Part shown: one piece after another, positions 13,401 to 24,095 of the stretch
Position numbering within the stretch: position 1 is the first letter of the stretch
Layout: each line of letters opens with the position of its first letter
Source of the DNA: Nissolia schottii
Lineage: Eukaryota > Streptophyta > Magnoliopsida > Fabales > Fabaceae
DNA length: 64,000 nt
Reading direction: 5' to 3'
Assembly (NCBI GenBank): GCA_003254905.1
Contig: QANU01099655.1
Location: 329,650 to 393,649 of the forward strand
The notes under the pieces: generated by a model
Seen by the model: only the letters and a program-made list of their open reading frames with translations
Told to the model about the DNA's origin: nothing
Databases searched by the model: none
Program-made: the position numbers and the translations under genes

Positions 13401-15531
13401 ATATCAGAATTTCTAACACAAAATTATAGTAATTATTGGATAAAATAAAATGATATAACACATTTACTTATGTACAAATTAAAATAAAATTACATTATTC
13501 TAACAATAAAATTTGTACGCAAATTTCGTCTTAGAAAAAGAAAAAAAAAGTTGACCGAGACAAAGAAGTTACCATTGATAAATTTGATTCATGCAAATCA
13601 ATGGGAGGGCTGCTGAAGGGTGAAGGTGTTCTTATGTTATCCAAGATGCAAAGAATGCCGCTACCGAATTCAATATCTAAATCCAGGTTCTGTTCTCATA
13701 ATTACATCACTCATTAATTTGTGGGCAACAAAAGATAAAAAACTAACACTATCACATCAGTCAGTCACATAATAATTACTAAATAGAAAAAGTTAAAATA
13801 AAAAATGGTTGCATTTTTGTGACAATAGTATTGAGTAAATTAGAAGATGAGGTCCGCTTCCAAATAAGACTCCAAAACCAAAGTATAATTGGTTTACTGT
13901 TAAAAAATTTAACCCCTGATTTTTTTTCTAATGTTTTTACGGTTTATTTTAAATTTTTCATTTATGAAAAAATAAAGAAAAAAGAGATATTCTCTCTTCA
14001 TCTCTTATTAATTTTTTTAATCTTAAATGATAAATGTTAAAAAATTATAATTATATAATATTACAGATCTCACAAGAAGATACATGAATAAAAATGACAT
14101 GCTCTTAATTATTTAATTTTTAAAGTTAAAAAAAATTAGTTGAATTATTCCTTTTGGTAATGTTAATAAGGATAAACTTGAATCACCGAAATAATAAATT
14201 TGAATATTAGTTTCTTAAATTTTAAATACTAAATTGATAATAATTTTTAATTACAATGATTAAATTAAAACACACGTGGTAATTTTAAGAACTAAAACAA
14301 ACATTAACTTAATTACTGAAGAGTAAAATAAAGACAACAAGTTGACTTTTAGATAGCCCCACATAAAAAGCATATGCATTTTATTTTTTCATATAGAAAA
14401 TTTATTTGTTTTTGAGAACAAAACTTTTTCAACTCTCTCCTATTAATTATGAAATATGTCCATTGCTCCATCCAGGTCACATGTTACTTTAGTCTAATTT
14501 TACAAGGATTAATAAAGTCAAATAAAAAATTTATTTGTGAAGTATATTCACCAAAATACCCTTATTTAATTGTAATCATCTAATTAATTCATCTATTAGT
14601 CTCACACAATATTCATTGGATAATGGTGTACTTAAAACTTTATAAAAAAAATGGCATACTTAAAATTGTACGTGGGGTAAAATTGAAAAATTAACAATAA
14701 ATATTTTATAGATATGTGAGAATGACTATTAAAATGAACCAAAATTTTCCGTTCAAAGTGACTTTATTGTGAACCGAAGGAAGTGTTACATTAAAATAAT
14801 TAAAGAAATAATTAATAATTCACATATTTAATATACACAATAAAAATATCTTACTTGGTGAGAATTTCCAAATTTCTTTAATACTAAACATATATAAAAA
14901 ATTTGTTTGAAAAATAAATTTTTATTATTATAATCCGCTTAACTTGACCAAAAAATAGGAAAAAAACACACTCTCCTCCATGTTCGGCTGCAACCGGAAA
15001 CAACCACAACAGCCCTAGCATGTTTGGTTTTGCTTTTGGCGAGTCCCAAATTATGGTTTAGGACAAAACTATTTCTCTAATATTTTTTGTCAAAATTATA
15101 ATTTTAGATTTCTAAAAGCAAAATTAAACATATTAGTGGAAAAGAAAAAAAAAAAACACACCCACCAACACAGGTATTAAGTTACAAACAAAAAGACAAC
15201 AAGATTCTTATTTATGTTTAATTTGTTTTGTTTTGTCAGGTAACAATATGCTTTGCATCCCATTTTCTTTAAGGATAAAAAAAAAAGAAGAAAAAGACCA
15301 CTATATCATTGGATCAAGAAACAGTCTATAATTTCTTCTCACCATCTCATCAGTTGAGTGTAATTACCTCTAAATCAAATACCATTTCTTTCTCGAAAAA
15401 TTGATCTGCTGAATTTGTCCCTGTAAAGTGTAAACAAAATACAAAACAATAACAAAACATAGCATGCATATATCAAAATTGAGAAAATGACTGACCAAGA
15501 TTTGTACTCTCTTCTTCCACCAGTTTGTCCC
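4495..15531 (-). CDS. Multi-exon gene of unknown function, 5' end not resolved
   Basis: I do not recognise the family. Exons, high to low: 15531-15496, 15420-15368, 13689-13573, 13274-13173, 12966-12904, 12061-11864, 11724-11618, 11314-11176, 10892-10768, 8701-8624, 8499-8392, 8256-8143, 7993-7910, 7817-7707, 7418-7227, 7076-6972, 6476-6249, 6151-6059, 5944-5851, 5760-5674, 5585-5523, 5399-5286, 5051-4922, 4502-4495. Every junction keeps one open frame of 848 residues with GT-AG borders, which is strong evidence for a real gene. The protein is acidic near the N-terminus (MDDLFEELES spans one junction), then Q/N/P/S-rich and apparently disordered. A more structured stretch, GDWVPYYIKYLGSKGP, lies near the C-terminus. 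No membrane segment or catalytic motif is visible. A nuclear or regulatory role is only a guess. The start codon was not found: exon one begins mid-codon, and the C-terminal splice choice is ambiguous. Confidence 0.75.
6059..7660 (-). repeat. Tandem duplication of an exon pair inside the unknown gene
   Basis: The copy at 6972-7660 and the copy at 6059-6750 each contain two matching exons plus introns. Shared protein segments are RLNA(T/A)(I/V)FERQSH, LQGFSIPTEGSSSGSN, FARF(L/V)R and then QAQQVTP with DKGK(L/V)PES. The intron acceptor TTCAAAATAAAG and an intronic stretch (TTTAAGAAACAAGAGT, AATATGTCAAACAATGA) are also shared. The unit copied was therefore genomic DNA, not cDNA. Confidence 0.9.
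9101..10222. mobile_element. Non-autonomous DNA transposon with ~130-bp terminal inverted repeats, in an intron
   Basis: The left end (9101-9230, starting GGTGTAAATAGCATCC) is matched in reverse complement by 10090-10222. Shared blocks include AAAATAGCATC, CCCATTTAGT and AGTGTTA(A/G)TTTGGA. The 8-base direct repeat TTTTAAAA flanks the element at 9093-9100 and 10223-10230. The interior is very AT-rich and has no open frame of note. Long terminal repeats suggest a Mutator-like element, while an 8-base target duplication would fit hAT. I cannot decide between them. Confidence 0.85.
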
Positions 15532-16990
15532 CTGATACAGAAAAGATGTTTGTGACAATGAAAGGAAGGGTAAGTTCATTAGTTTTTTTATAGTTCATAA
15601 TAATTATAAAAAAAAAAACTATGTCAATTGAAAAACATAAAACAAAGGAAGGGAGTACTTTTCATATACACAAAGATTTGGGAGTAAAACGAGACAAGAT
15701 CGGGTAGTAACAAAATCTAAACTCTAAACCCAAGCAACAAATATGGAAGAGAGGTTAACAATACAGCATAAATGGGAATGATAACCTTATTAAGGTGTGA
15801 TCTCAAGCAGAAATTTCACAAGCACAAATCTGTCTCTGGAGTGCTTGCTCCAAACCCCTTGTTTTATATGAGAAAAATGTGGGCTTAACTCACTTAGTTA
15901 TCATTAAGAAATCTTGTAATTATTAGAAAAATAATAAAACATTATGAATATTTAATTAATTTCTTAATAATTTTTTTATTATGGGTTAATATTTTATTGA
16001 GTAAAGCAATTATGCAAAGCTTTGACAAAAAAACAATAACCGTCATTCAATAACATTAAGTAATATGACTCACTAATTTATTTAAGTTTTTTGTAGTGAA
16101 CCTAAGGTATCCACTGTTAATAGCAATGATTAATTCTTTAGTAGTAATTAAACTTACGCAAAGTGGCCATTTAAATATCAGTAATTACTTCACATTATTT
16201 TGGTAAATAAAGGGTGCATTTGTTTCAGTTTATTTGATGAAAAATTATTTTTTACTAAAATAATCATTTTTCATATATTTAGGTAATTTTTAAAAAATAA
16301 TATAAATTCCATCAATATAAGTTAAATGAGATAGCTTATGGAAAAAAAATTGTTATTAACTTTTCTTCTCTATAATAAAAAAATTAACTTTTTAATAAAT
16401 TTTTTAAAGCTAAAACAAACGCATCGAAATTTTGTAAAAGTTTAGCTATTTAGTATTTTTCAATTATCTTTGCAAAAAAAAAAAAAGCGGAATTAATTTG
16501 AAAGAAAAAAAGGCGTTCAAATCGCGATCGTCCTAATAAGGATAACATTAAATAAAATGGATTAATTCTATAAATAAAAATATTAAAAATTTATTCGTTT
16601 GTCGTATTTCGTAATTAATGGTATATTTAATTTTTTTCATAATTAAAAAAAATAAACAAATAAAGTCAAATTGAAGTTGAAAATTCAATTAAAAACCATT
16701 ATAATCATATAAAAATTCATTTTTTTTATGAATACATGAAAAATGATATATAGGATTTATTTTCAAATGGTTGATTCTTATACTTTTTGAAAAGTTTCAA
16801 ATATGTTCATAGTTTAAAAATTATAAATGGATATTTATAACCTTTTTTAAAGCAAAAAACAATTGAACCTTTAAAAAAACTTGACAACAGTGAGACTAAG
16901 TCATATATGTTTTTAAACCATAGAAAGATATTTAAAGTTTATCAAATAATATGACATGCATACTATTAATTTAATCTTTACAAACTTGCA
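15532..16990. other. Upstream region of the unknown gene, no exon assigned
   Basis: A less AT-rich patch at 15785-15870 (minus strand) could be a 5' UTR exon. All three of its frames carry stops or lack an ATG, so I do not join it to the coding chain. The remainder to 16990 is AT-rich with no feature I can support. Confidence 0.4.
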
Positions 16991-17465
16991 TGTTACTTGT
17001 TCCGAAGTATGCACCTCGGTACAAGCTCTGGATCTTCAGGCTCTGGGATGGAATGAAGACACTGGCTCTGGCACGATCAATCTCTGGACTCGCGGTTGCA
17101 GTGGGTACCTGCAATCACTCCAACGCTCAAGTAAGCAAGGGTGTAAGGAGTATAGTGAATGATTATTGGATCTTCATACCTGGGGTGCGGGCTATTATAT
17201 AACTGAGGTGGTTGAGGAGGTTCCGCGTATCGCGGCGGTGGGGGATATCTCGACCCCGCGTTATGCGCTCTGTTTGCGGATCCCGGAGTGGTTTATCTTA
17301 TCTTGGATAGATAAGATAACTGGGATCTCGGGGCAGCTTATCTTGAACGGTTAAGAGAACGGTGATCTCGGGCGCGGCCTATCCTGAGTGGTTGGGTCGG
17401 GTCCGCGGATATAGGCCTGGATGAGTGGGTCGCTAGGATGGGCCTTTATGGCCCAGTCCGTAACA
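16991..17465 (+). mobile_element. Probable solo LTR of a retrotransposon
   Basis: A sharply bounded GC-rich block in AT-rich surroundings begins TGTTAC and ends GTAACA, the TG...CA inverted ends of an LTR. It contains an LTR-like phrase, ACCTGCAATCACTCCAACGC, and internal repeats of CTTATCTTG(G/A)A. No 5-base target duplication is visible (TTGCA on the left, CTACT on the right), and there is no adjacent primer-binding site or coding region, so it may be a decayed or rearranged copy. The open frames inside it are not genes. Confidence 0.6.
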
Positions 17466-18950
17466 CTACTTAATAATAATAAAAAAATGTTGTTAATACT
17501 TCTAGGCTTCACAATTCATAATCATTGATTATTGTCAAATTTATGTACAACTATAACAACAAACATTTTTGTCACGTATTCATAATGAGTCGAATGATAT
17601 GTTTTTCATTAGAGTAAAGATGAATGGTAAGAAAACACGACGAAATTTGCTTACAAAATAACTTGATCTATTTTCATACATTTTCACCTCATTGATTTCC
17701 GCCTACTTCATACTATAAATTCATTCACATTGCAACTTTCACTTTTGTTACCTTTATGTACAACATTTTTTCGTGCCATATAGCACAACTCTTCATTATT
17801 TGATTAAAGTTTAACTGGAAAACCGAAAAAAGAAAGGAAAAAAAAACATGTCATCAAGTTTGTTATGAGTATGCGACAAAAAATATTGTCGTTAGGGTTA
17901 TATAAAAATTTAAAAGTAAATCAATAATAATAAATCAAGAAATAAAAAAATGCTAACTAACAAAAAAAAAATACTGATGTATGGATCAATAGATATGGTG
18001 TACATGAAGATAAAAAAACAATATATTCAAGAATAAAAAAAATGGAAAGATATTTTTAATCTTACATACTAATACAAAAGAGTTGTATGTGTTATGAAAA
18101 ATATTAATTTGTATTTAAAATACTATCAAATTCTATAATATTTCACTAATCTCTAACATAATACGAATATCTCTTGTTAATAAACATAAAAAAGAGAGGA
18201 TTTATACATAAAACATGAATGATATCTTATCTTAGTATCTCCTTGAGAGAATTTTAGTAATAGTATTTGGTTTTAGTGGAAAATATACAATGACACAAAG
18301 AAACATGAAGGCATTGAAAAGAAAACGGACAAAGAGGCTTGCATGATCCTTGCTTGGTGCATGTAAGGAGTAATTGAAGGAATAATTGTGGAAGTCTTTG
18401 ACAAAGAGGATCCGGTTAAATTTGATAGTGTAGTTGACTATGGAGGACAAAAAATGACAATATGTAATAAAAAGTCTCCGTAAAAAAAGCAGAGCAAATA
18501 AAGTCAATTTAATAAAGGAAAAGGGTTTTTAGCGTTAGGAGCAATGCAAGTTGGTTCTCTCGCATAAACTCAAAAAAATAGAAATAAAATAAGTAAGGTG
18601 GTATACTGCATTTGGAGCAAATACGAAAATGGAAGACGTTAGAAGAGTAAAAAAAATTGAATTTCTTACTCGGACGGTTTGTTTTGTTGTGCGTTTTAGT
18701 TTTGAGCAGGGGTTGCTATAATAGTTTTTATGAATTATTGACAGTTTAACATGCACTTACCAATTTTCTAATTTAAAATAGCTGAAGAGAGGAGAATAAT
18801 ATAGTTTGGATAAAATGTGGTAAAGAAATCTGTAATTAAAAAGTGGAGAAAACGGCCAATTACATAAGGATAATAAGGATAAAAAGGAAACAAAAATTGG
18901 AAACCAGAAAAAAAGTTAAGGTAGACAATCCCCTGTAAATTGTATTGTTG
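17466..18950. other. Intergenic, no gene seen
   Basis: AT-rich DNA with only short open frames that lack family motifs on either strand. Confidence 0.5.
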
Positions 18951-18959
18951 TAATTTTTT

Positions 18960-19440
18960 TTACTACCATTAGTAATTGTAAAAAACTCTGGTTAAAGGTA
19001 TAAAAATCTTGGGTATAGCTTTAAATACCTATACTTATCATGATACATTTAATCTGTGATATTTGATGTGTTTTTATCTATAGTTTCTAGACCATCACTA
19101 TAGGCTTTAGTGACGATTCACATACTTATACCAACGGACATTAAGGTGTCACTATAGATTTTAATGATGGTACAATAGGCACAATAAAACCGTAAGTATA
19201 TCCTATAGTGACAAATTTCAAATCATGACAAAATCGCAGGTATATCTTTTAATGACAAATATAAAACCTTCATAAAACTATAGATATATCCTTTAGTGAC
19301 AAATATAAAACATTCACAAAATCATAGGTATATCCTTTAGTGACAATTAAAATCTTCACAAAATCATAACTATATCTTTTATCGACAAATTTAAAATCTT
19401 TACAAAACCGTATGTAAATTCTTTGGTGACAAATTTATAA
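18960..19440. repeat. Degenerate ~60-bp tandem repeat array, CACTA-like subterminal repeats
   Basis: The motif TATATC(C/T)TTTAGTGACAAA, followed by an ATAAAAC...TTCACAAAATCATAG-type spacer, recurs about six times between 19180 and 19440. Looser copies containing CACTATAG or TAGTGACG occur from 19090. Arrays like this are typical of the subterminal regions of CACTA (En/Spm) elements. The element end itself is not clear. Confidence 0.6.
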
Positions 19441-19541
19441 AAAAAAAATGTATTCCATAGGCATAGCTTACAACAACAATAATAATAATAATAATTTATT
19501 ATATTAATCAATTCATATCTTTTTTAATTCATTATATTTTT

Positions 19542-19542
<1 letters not shown>

Positions 19543-19573
<31 letters not shown>
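19543..19573. repeat. (AT)n microsatellite
   Basis: About 15 uninterrupted AT units. Confidence 0.9.
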
Positions 19574-19574
<1 letters not shown>

Positions 19575-19578
<4 letters not shown>

Positions 19579-20540
19579 ATATAATACACAAATATAACAA
19601 TACAAAAAAACTCCAATTATTATATTAAAAATAAAATCCAGCTTTAAAATAATAGTAATGAGCATAAATTTCAATTACATTTAAAAAAAAAATTCTACAT
19701 GCAATAGTGTAATATTTCTCTAGTCTAAATTACATGTTCCATTAGGTAGAAATTCTTACAAAATACAATATTGTACTCCTAGTATGCAAGAAAGAACTTA
19801 TTTAAAATGTCTTCTCAAAAATTTAACCACAGGACATGAAAAATCTAAAAACATAACTAATACATAAAAGAATTGATAAAGAATTAAAGTGGAAACTTTC
19901 CAAGCCACTTATAGATAAGGACATGAACAAAACAAATTAACAAAATTGGTCTAGACCTGAATGCGGAGAAACTCATTGTCCTCCTTGAGAGAAGACTGCC
20001 AACTGTGATTTTGGACTTGCATGGCATTCACTGCTATAGCCAAGAACTATTACTGCATCAAACAATATTATTTGATAGCTTCATTTAGGTTAGAAGAAAT
20101 TAATTTGATTGCAAATGTGAAACGGAATTCAAAATGATAAAATATAAAATAACAAATATCTTTCACAAGAAAGAACAAAAAAAACAGGTGATGGTTGTAA
20201 ATCAAAGAATAAACACAAGATCACATTATTCAAACTAAATTCAACTTCTTACTCTAGATTTGGATATGGTGATGGATAAATTAATAGGGCAACCCATGCA
20301 AGCTACTAATTGAGACAACACATGCAGGTTACAAAGCTCTTTCCTGCCAAAAAACTAGAATTCCGTGTTAAGGGATGGCTATGATACTCAACAATTGCCC
20401 AAAACTGGAAACCCAAAAGACTATGCCAAATAGTATTCAAATTTCACAACATAGGTATTTTGAGAACTACTATTAGTGAAATGTAAGTTAACATTACAGA
20501 GAACTAGCTTGAGGCAAAAGATTAATTGAAAATTTTAAAA
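19575..20540. other. Transposon-interior sequence, unassigned
   Basis: Mostly non-coding. At 19960-20050 the minus strand has a short exon-like stretch reading NHSWQSSLKEDNEFLRIQ, coiled-coil in character, which could be a remnant of a transposon-encoded protein. There is too little to assign. Confidence 0.35.
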
Positions 20541-20551
20541 AGTAATGTTAG

Positions 20552-21360
20552 GTGTACATTAGTTTTGCTGCCACCGCACAACTATCGTATGGCGTACATA
20601 TTCCATATATAGCGGCATTAAATGCACAAACTTTTGTACACATATGTACAAATTTTTTCTACTGCCATACACAAACACTTTTCACATATGGAACCAAATC
20701 AGATTGGATTTGTGACACATTAAATAGCGAAAAAGTAATCGTCACGCTCTCTCTCTTATTCCCCATTCACATTCTAAGCGTATGGACTCACTCGCTATCA
20801 TGCACAGATATTTTAAAGCAAATGCACAACTTTTGAACTGACGTGTACAAACTTTTTAAAAGCAAAAACAAATAATAAGACAAAAATGAAACGAAAACGA
20901 ATTCACATGCACAAACTTTTTTACACACATGCACAAAGTTTTAAACAACCAGAAACAAAATGTTTGACGAAAACGAAAACAAATATGAAGAAGAAAACTT
21001 TGGTGCTCATGTGTACAAACTTTTGAACAATAATGCACAAAATTTTCTACACACATGCACAAACTTTTTAACAGCTAGAAAAACTGAAAAACCGCACAAA
21101 CAAATACGAAAATAAAAACTCTGGGATCCATAATGTCTTGCAAAGAAGAAAAAATGAAGAAAAAATTATATCAAAATAGTATATGTGATAAATGAAAAAA
21201 AAAATAAACTAGAAAAACTAAACAAATGAAGAAAAAAAAACATTTGTGATAAAATGAAGAAAAAATTAATAAAGAGTGAGGGGACAAGAGGAGAATAAGA
21301 AGAATTGGAGTGTGAGAGAGTGAGGGAGATGGGAGAAAAAATATGCATTTAATATGATAG
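20552..21360. repeat. Dispersed repeat rich in TGCACAAACTTTT / TGTACAAA motifs
   Basis: The words GCACAAACTTTT and GTACAAA recur about ten times between 20620 and 21070, after a start reading GTGTACATTAGTTTTG. The same vocabulary appears in the small element at 48330-48550, so this is probably a larger or composite member of the same non-autonomous family. A purine-rich GAAGAAAAAA tail follows to 21330. Confidence 0.5.
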
Positions 21361-22285
21361 CAAAAGAGTGGTATATAAGAAGTTTATTTCAAATTTAAAT
21401 TAATTGAAGCCACTCACTCTAGAAAGGAAGAGAGCATTAATAACAGTACAAGTCTTGACAATGATAAGCAGCATTATTTCTAGTTTTCACCTGCAAATAA
21501 TTATAACGAGACATAAATAATGGTACAAGTCAATTCTTATATGCATATAAAGAACAAGCAAACTAGAAACAAATATCAGAAAAATAATGATAAATTAAGA
21601 AAGAGAATACTAAACTATAACAGAATGTTCTCACCTTACACTGTACAAGTGCTTGAGTTCTCTGCCTCTGAGCAGGAGACAATAAACCATGTTTATGTCC
21701 AGGTCATAGACACTGACATAGCATAAAAAGAAGAGGGGGGGTGGATGTCAAAGAAGATTAGGATCAAGTGCAGGTAACTTGAAGCAGTTAAATCATTGAC
21801 ATGGTTTGCAATTTATGTCTTGAACTTGAAACCAAAGTTTCACCGTTCTCAAGTGTTGCGAGAGTATAATAACAACCAAAATAGGCCCTACTCATTTTAA
21901 GTAATGAAGGTAATGCAATTCCAAATGACCCATCTAGTTCAATTAATGACCGAATTGCACCAATCAAATGAAATATAGATAATGCTCCGAGCTTTCTCAT
22001 TACTAAGTTGAGTTTCAATTGCTTTTCATTGAGCTACTTATACTACAAGCTATGGCTAGCTACTAGGAATAGAAAGATTAACCAACTAACCAAATTGCAC
22101 AACTTTACCCTAACTATTGTAACTGAATTAATTTACATTCAGTTACACATGACATAATTTGATGGGATGCTGCAGCTTGATTTTCGTCCAGCTTCAGCTT
22201 CTGATATTGGGAACTGATGAGGACAATCTAAAACTGCCAAGAATTTAAACACAAGTAATATTTATTACTCTGACTAATTAATCAG
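21361..22285. other. Unassigned, possible gene fragments
   Basis: The minus strand has an open stretch at 21788-22018 (SLLKMSRAYFGCYYTLATLE) that reads like protein, but I cannot match it to a family. It may be another captured exon, since recognisable stray exons follow to its right. Confidence 0.35.
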
Positions 22286-22430
22286 GATGCAGTATTGGGC
22301 AAACAAAGATGAGCCGTATACCTTTGTCTTTGTGAAAGAATTCTCTGATGCATTTCAGCCTTTTCACATTAGTAGGAAACTTGGTGATGAAATTGCTACA
22401 CTATTTGACAAGTCCAAAGGAAATTGGAGA
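22286..22430 (+). pseudogene. Exon fragment of a PDR-type (ABCG) ABC transporter
   Basis: After an AG acceptor the frame reads QYWANKDEPYTF, then EFSDAF, then FHISRKLGDEIATLFDKSKG. This matches the conserved cytosolic segment between the first nucleotide-binding domain and first membrane domain of plant pleiotropic drug resistance transporters (family pattern QYWA-KDEPY-FV...F-EAF-SFH-GRKLGDE...PFDK). The similarity stops after KSKG. No other PDR exon is nearby, so this is an isolated, non-functional fragment, probably carried by a transposon. Confidence 0.8.
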
Positions 22431-22965
22431 AATAAATTGGATCTTCAATCCTCTGGTATTAAAGAAATCAATAACAAGATATGAAGCTATATCAGAGATT
22501 TTGGAGGAAAAGGAATCTCCATTATTGTATGCGAAAATACGAAGTGTTCATAATTTTGTTGACCCGGATATGATTCAGTTTAAAGCAAAGATATGAATAG
22601 GGAAACAAGGGAAACACAAAAGACAATTCAAGTGTAAAGAGAAAGTTGTCCACAAGAAGCAACCTGATGCAAATAAGGTTCCCTGATTACACGAACACAG
22701 TTCGGATATATTAGACCATTAGAGTATGCCACAAAAATATTGCCTACAAGGAAAATGCCAAGAAAAAGAAAAGATTTATACCAGCAACATTGCTAGCCCA
22801 CAAATCATGCAAGGATGACCGACCTGGAAGTAGATGACAATGTGAATGACATGGCAGATACATTACAATTACAAAATTTAAATAAGAGAAATTTATCCCT
22901 GAATCAAATGCATAGCTTGAGCATGGACTTCCAAAAGAAAAAGATTCATAGGAACTAATTCTCAC

Positions 22966-23077
22966 TGTAACAATAGTGATTCCTCTTTTCTTCTCCTCAG
23001 GAGCCTTGTCTTTCTCATCAAAGGCAATGGCCTTGGCTTTACCTTCTTCAGCTAGCACCTGTTCCACAGCACAGGAC
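22966..23077 (-). pseudogene. Exon fragment of organellar elongation factor Tu
   Basis: The minus strand reads QVLAEEGKAKAIAFDEKDKA followed by PEEKKRGITIVT. This is the start of the GTPase domain of mitochondrial-type EF-Tu, including the switch I region (family pattern APEEK-RGITI). The piece retains an acceptor-like AG at its right edge and a GTGAGA donor at its left edge. The next expected segment (DCPGHADY) is not found downstream, so it is an isolated exon copy and not a gene. Its strand is opposite to the PDR fragment 540 bases away. Confidence 0.8.
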
Positions 23078-24095
23078 CTGAATCACACAAAGCTTCTACC
23101 AACAAGAAACTGAAAAAGTATAGTTCCCCTCCATACAAACCGCTGTAATTGGAGTAGTTAGTGTGGTTTTCATCAAATACTAAATCACAAGAATCATCTC
23201 TCCCACAACCCTAAATTAATGAGAGAAGATAATTTTAATGGTTATATGTTTGACAGGTCCCTCACGCATGAGCCCATTTTGGGTGTGAAACGTGAACATA
23301 CGTATGAGCCCTTTTTTTTGGCATCAAGCATGAGCATGGCATAGGTTTATTTTTATAACTTATGTAGAAATGGGGGAGGTAGGACTCATGACCACATGGT
23401 CATAAAGAATCCGATACCATGTCAAGAATTATCTCTCTTAAAAACTTAAACTGATGGCAGAAGGTAATTTTAATGGTTATGTGTTTGACACTAAATTTCA
23501 CCATACTTTATGTTAAATTCCACCACTCAAATTTGCATGTGTACATTTCATTTCAAGAATCATTTATCGCACATGTACATTCAAATTTGCATCGATCACA
23601 ATTTACCAAATCAAATTCCACCTCTCAAATTTACCAGATCTTAACACTTCACTTTGCCTAATTCTGAGATTCAAAACCTAAGGCAATTTCATTGAATTCT
23701 ACAAAACCTAAGCTTATACGACGGGGGGAGAGAGAGATAGAGAAGCTTGTAAATAGGGGAAATCGGTTCTGTGTTGGCGAGCTTTAAATAAACTAATTTA
23801 AAAGTTGTTCTTAAAATAAATCAATTTTTTTTATAAAGAATCAACTCCCATTTAAAATTTGTTTTTAAATAGGAAATCAACTCTTATAATAAATATTTAA
23901 TTTTTTTAATAAAATTAGTCAACTCAAATCGACTCCTTTAATAGTAGAGGTCGATTTGAATCGACTCCTGTGGGAGCTCTATATAAAAGAATCAGTTTAA
24001 ATCGACTCCTTCACAATTCTAACTCTTTATCTCTCTAAAAAATCACTTTTCCTCTCTAAAAATCTTGTGGGATTGATATTTTGGTTTGTAGTGTA

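Noticed and set aside
15785..15870. Possible first exon of the unknown gene
   Set aside because: The phase needed to join the next exon creates in-frame stops, and there is no ATG. At most it is 5' UTR.
16956..17354. Overlapping open frames in the GC-rich block
   Set aside because: They lie inside an LTR-like sequence, overlap in different frames and show no protein family.
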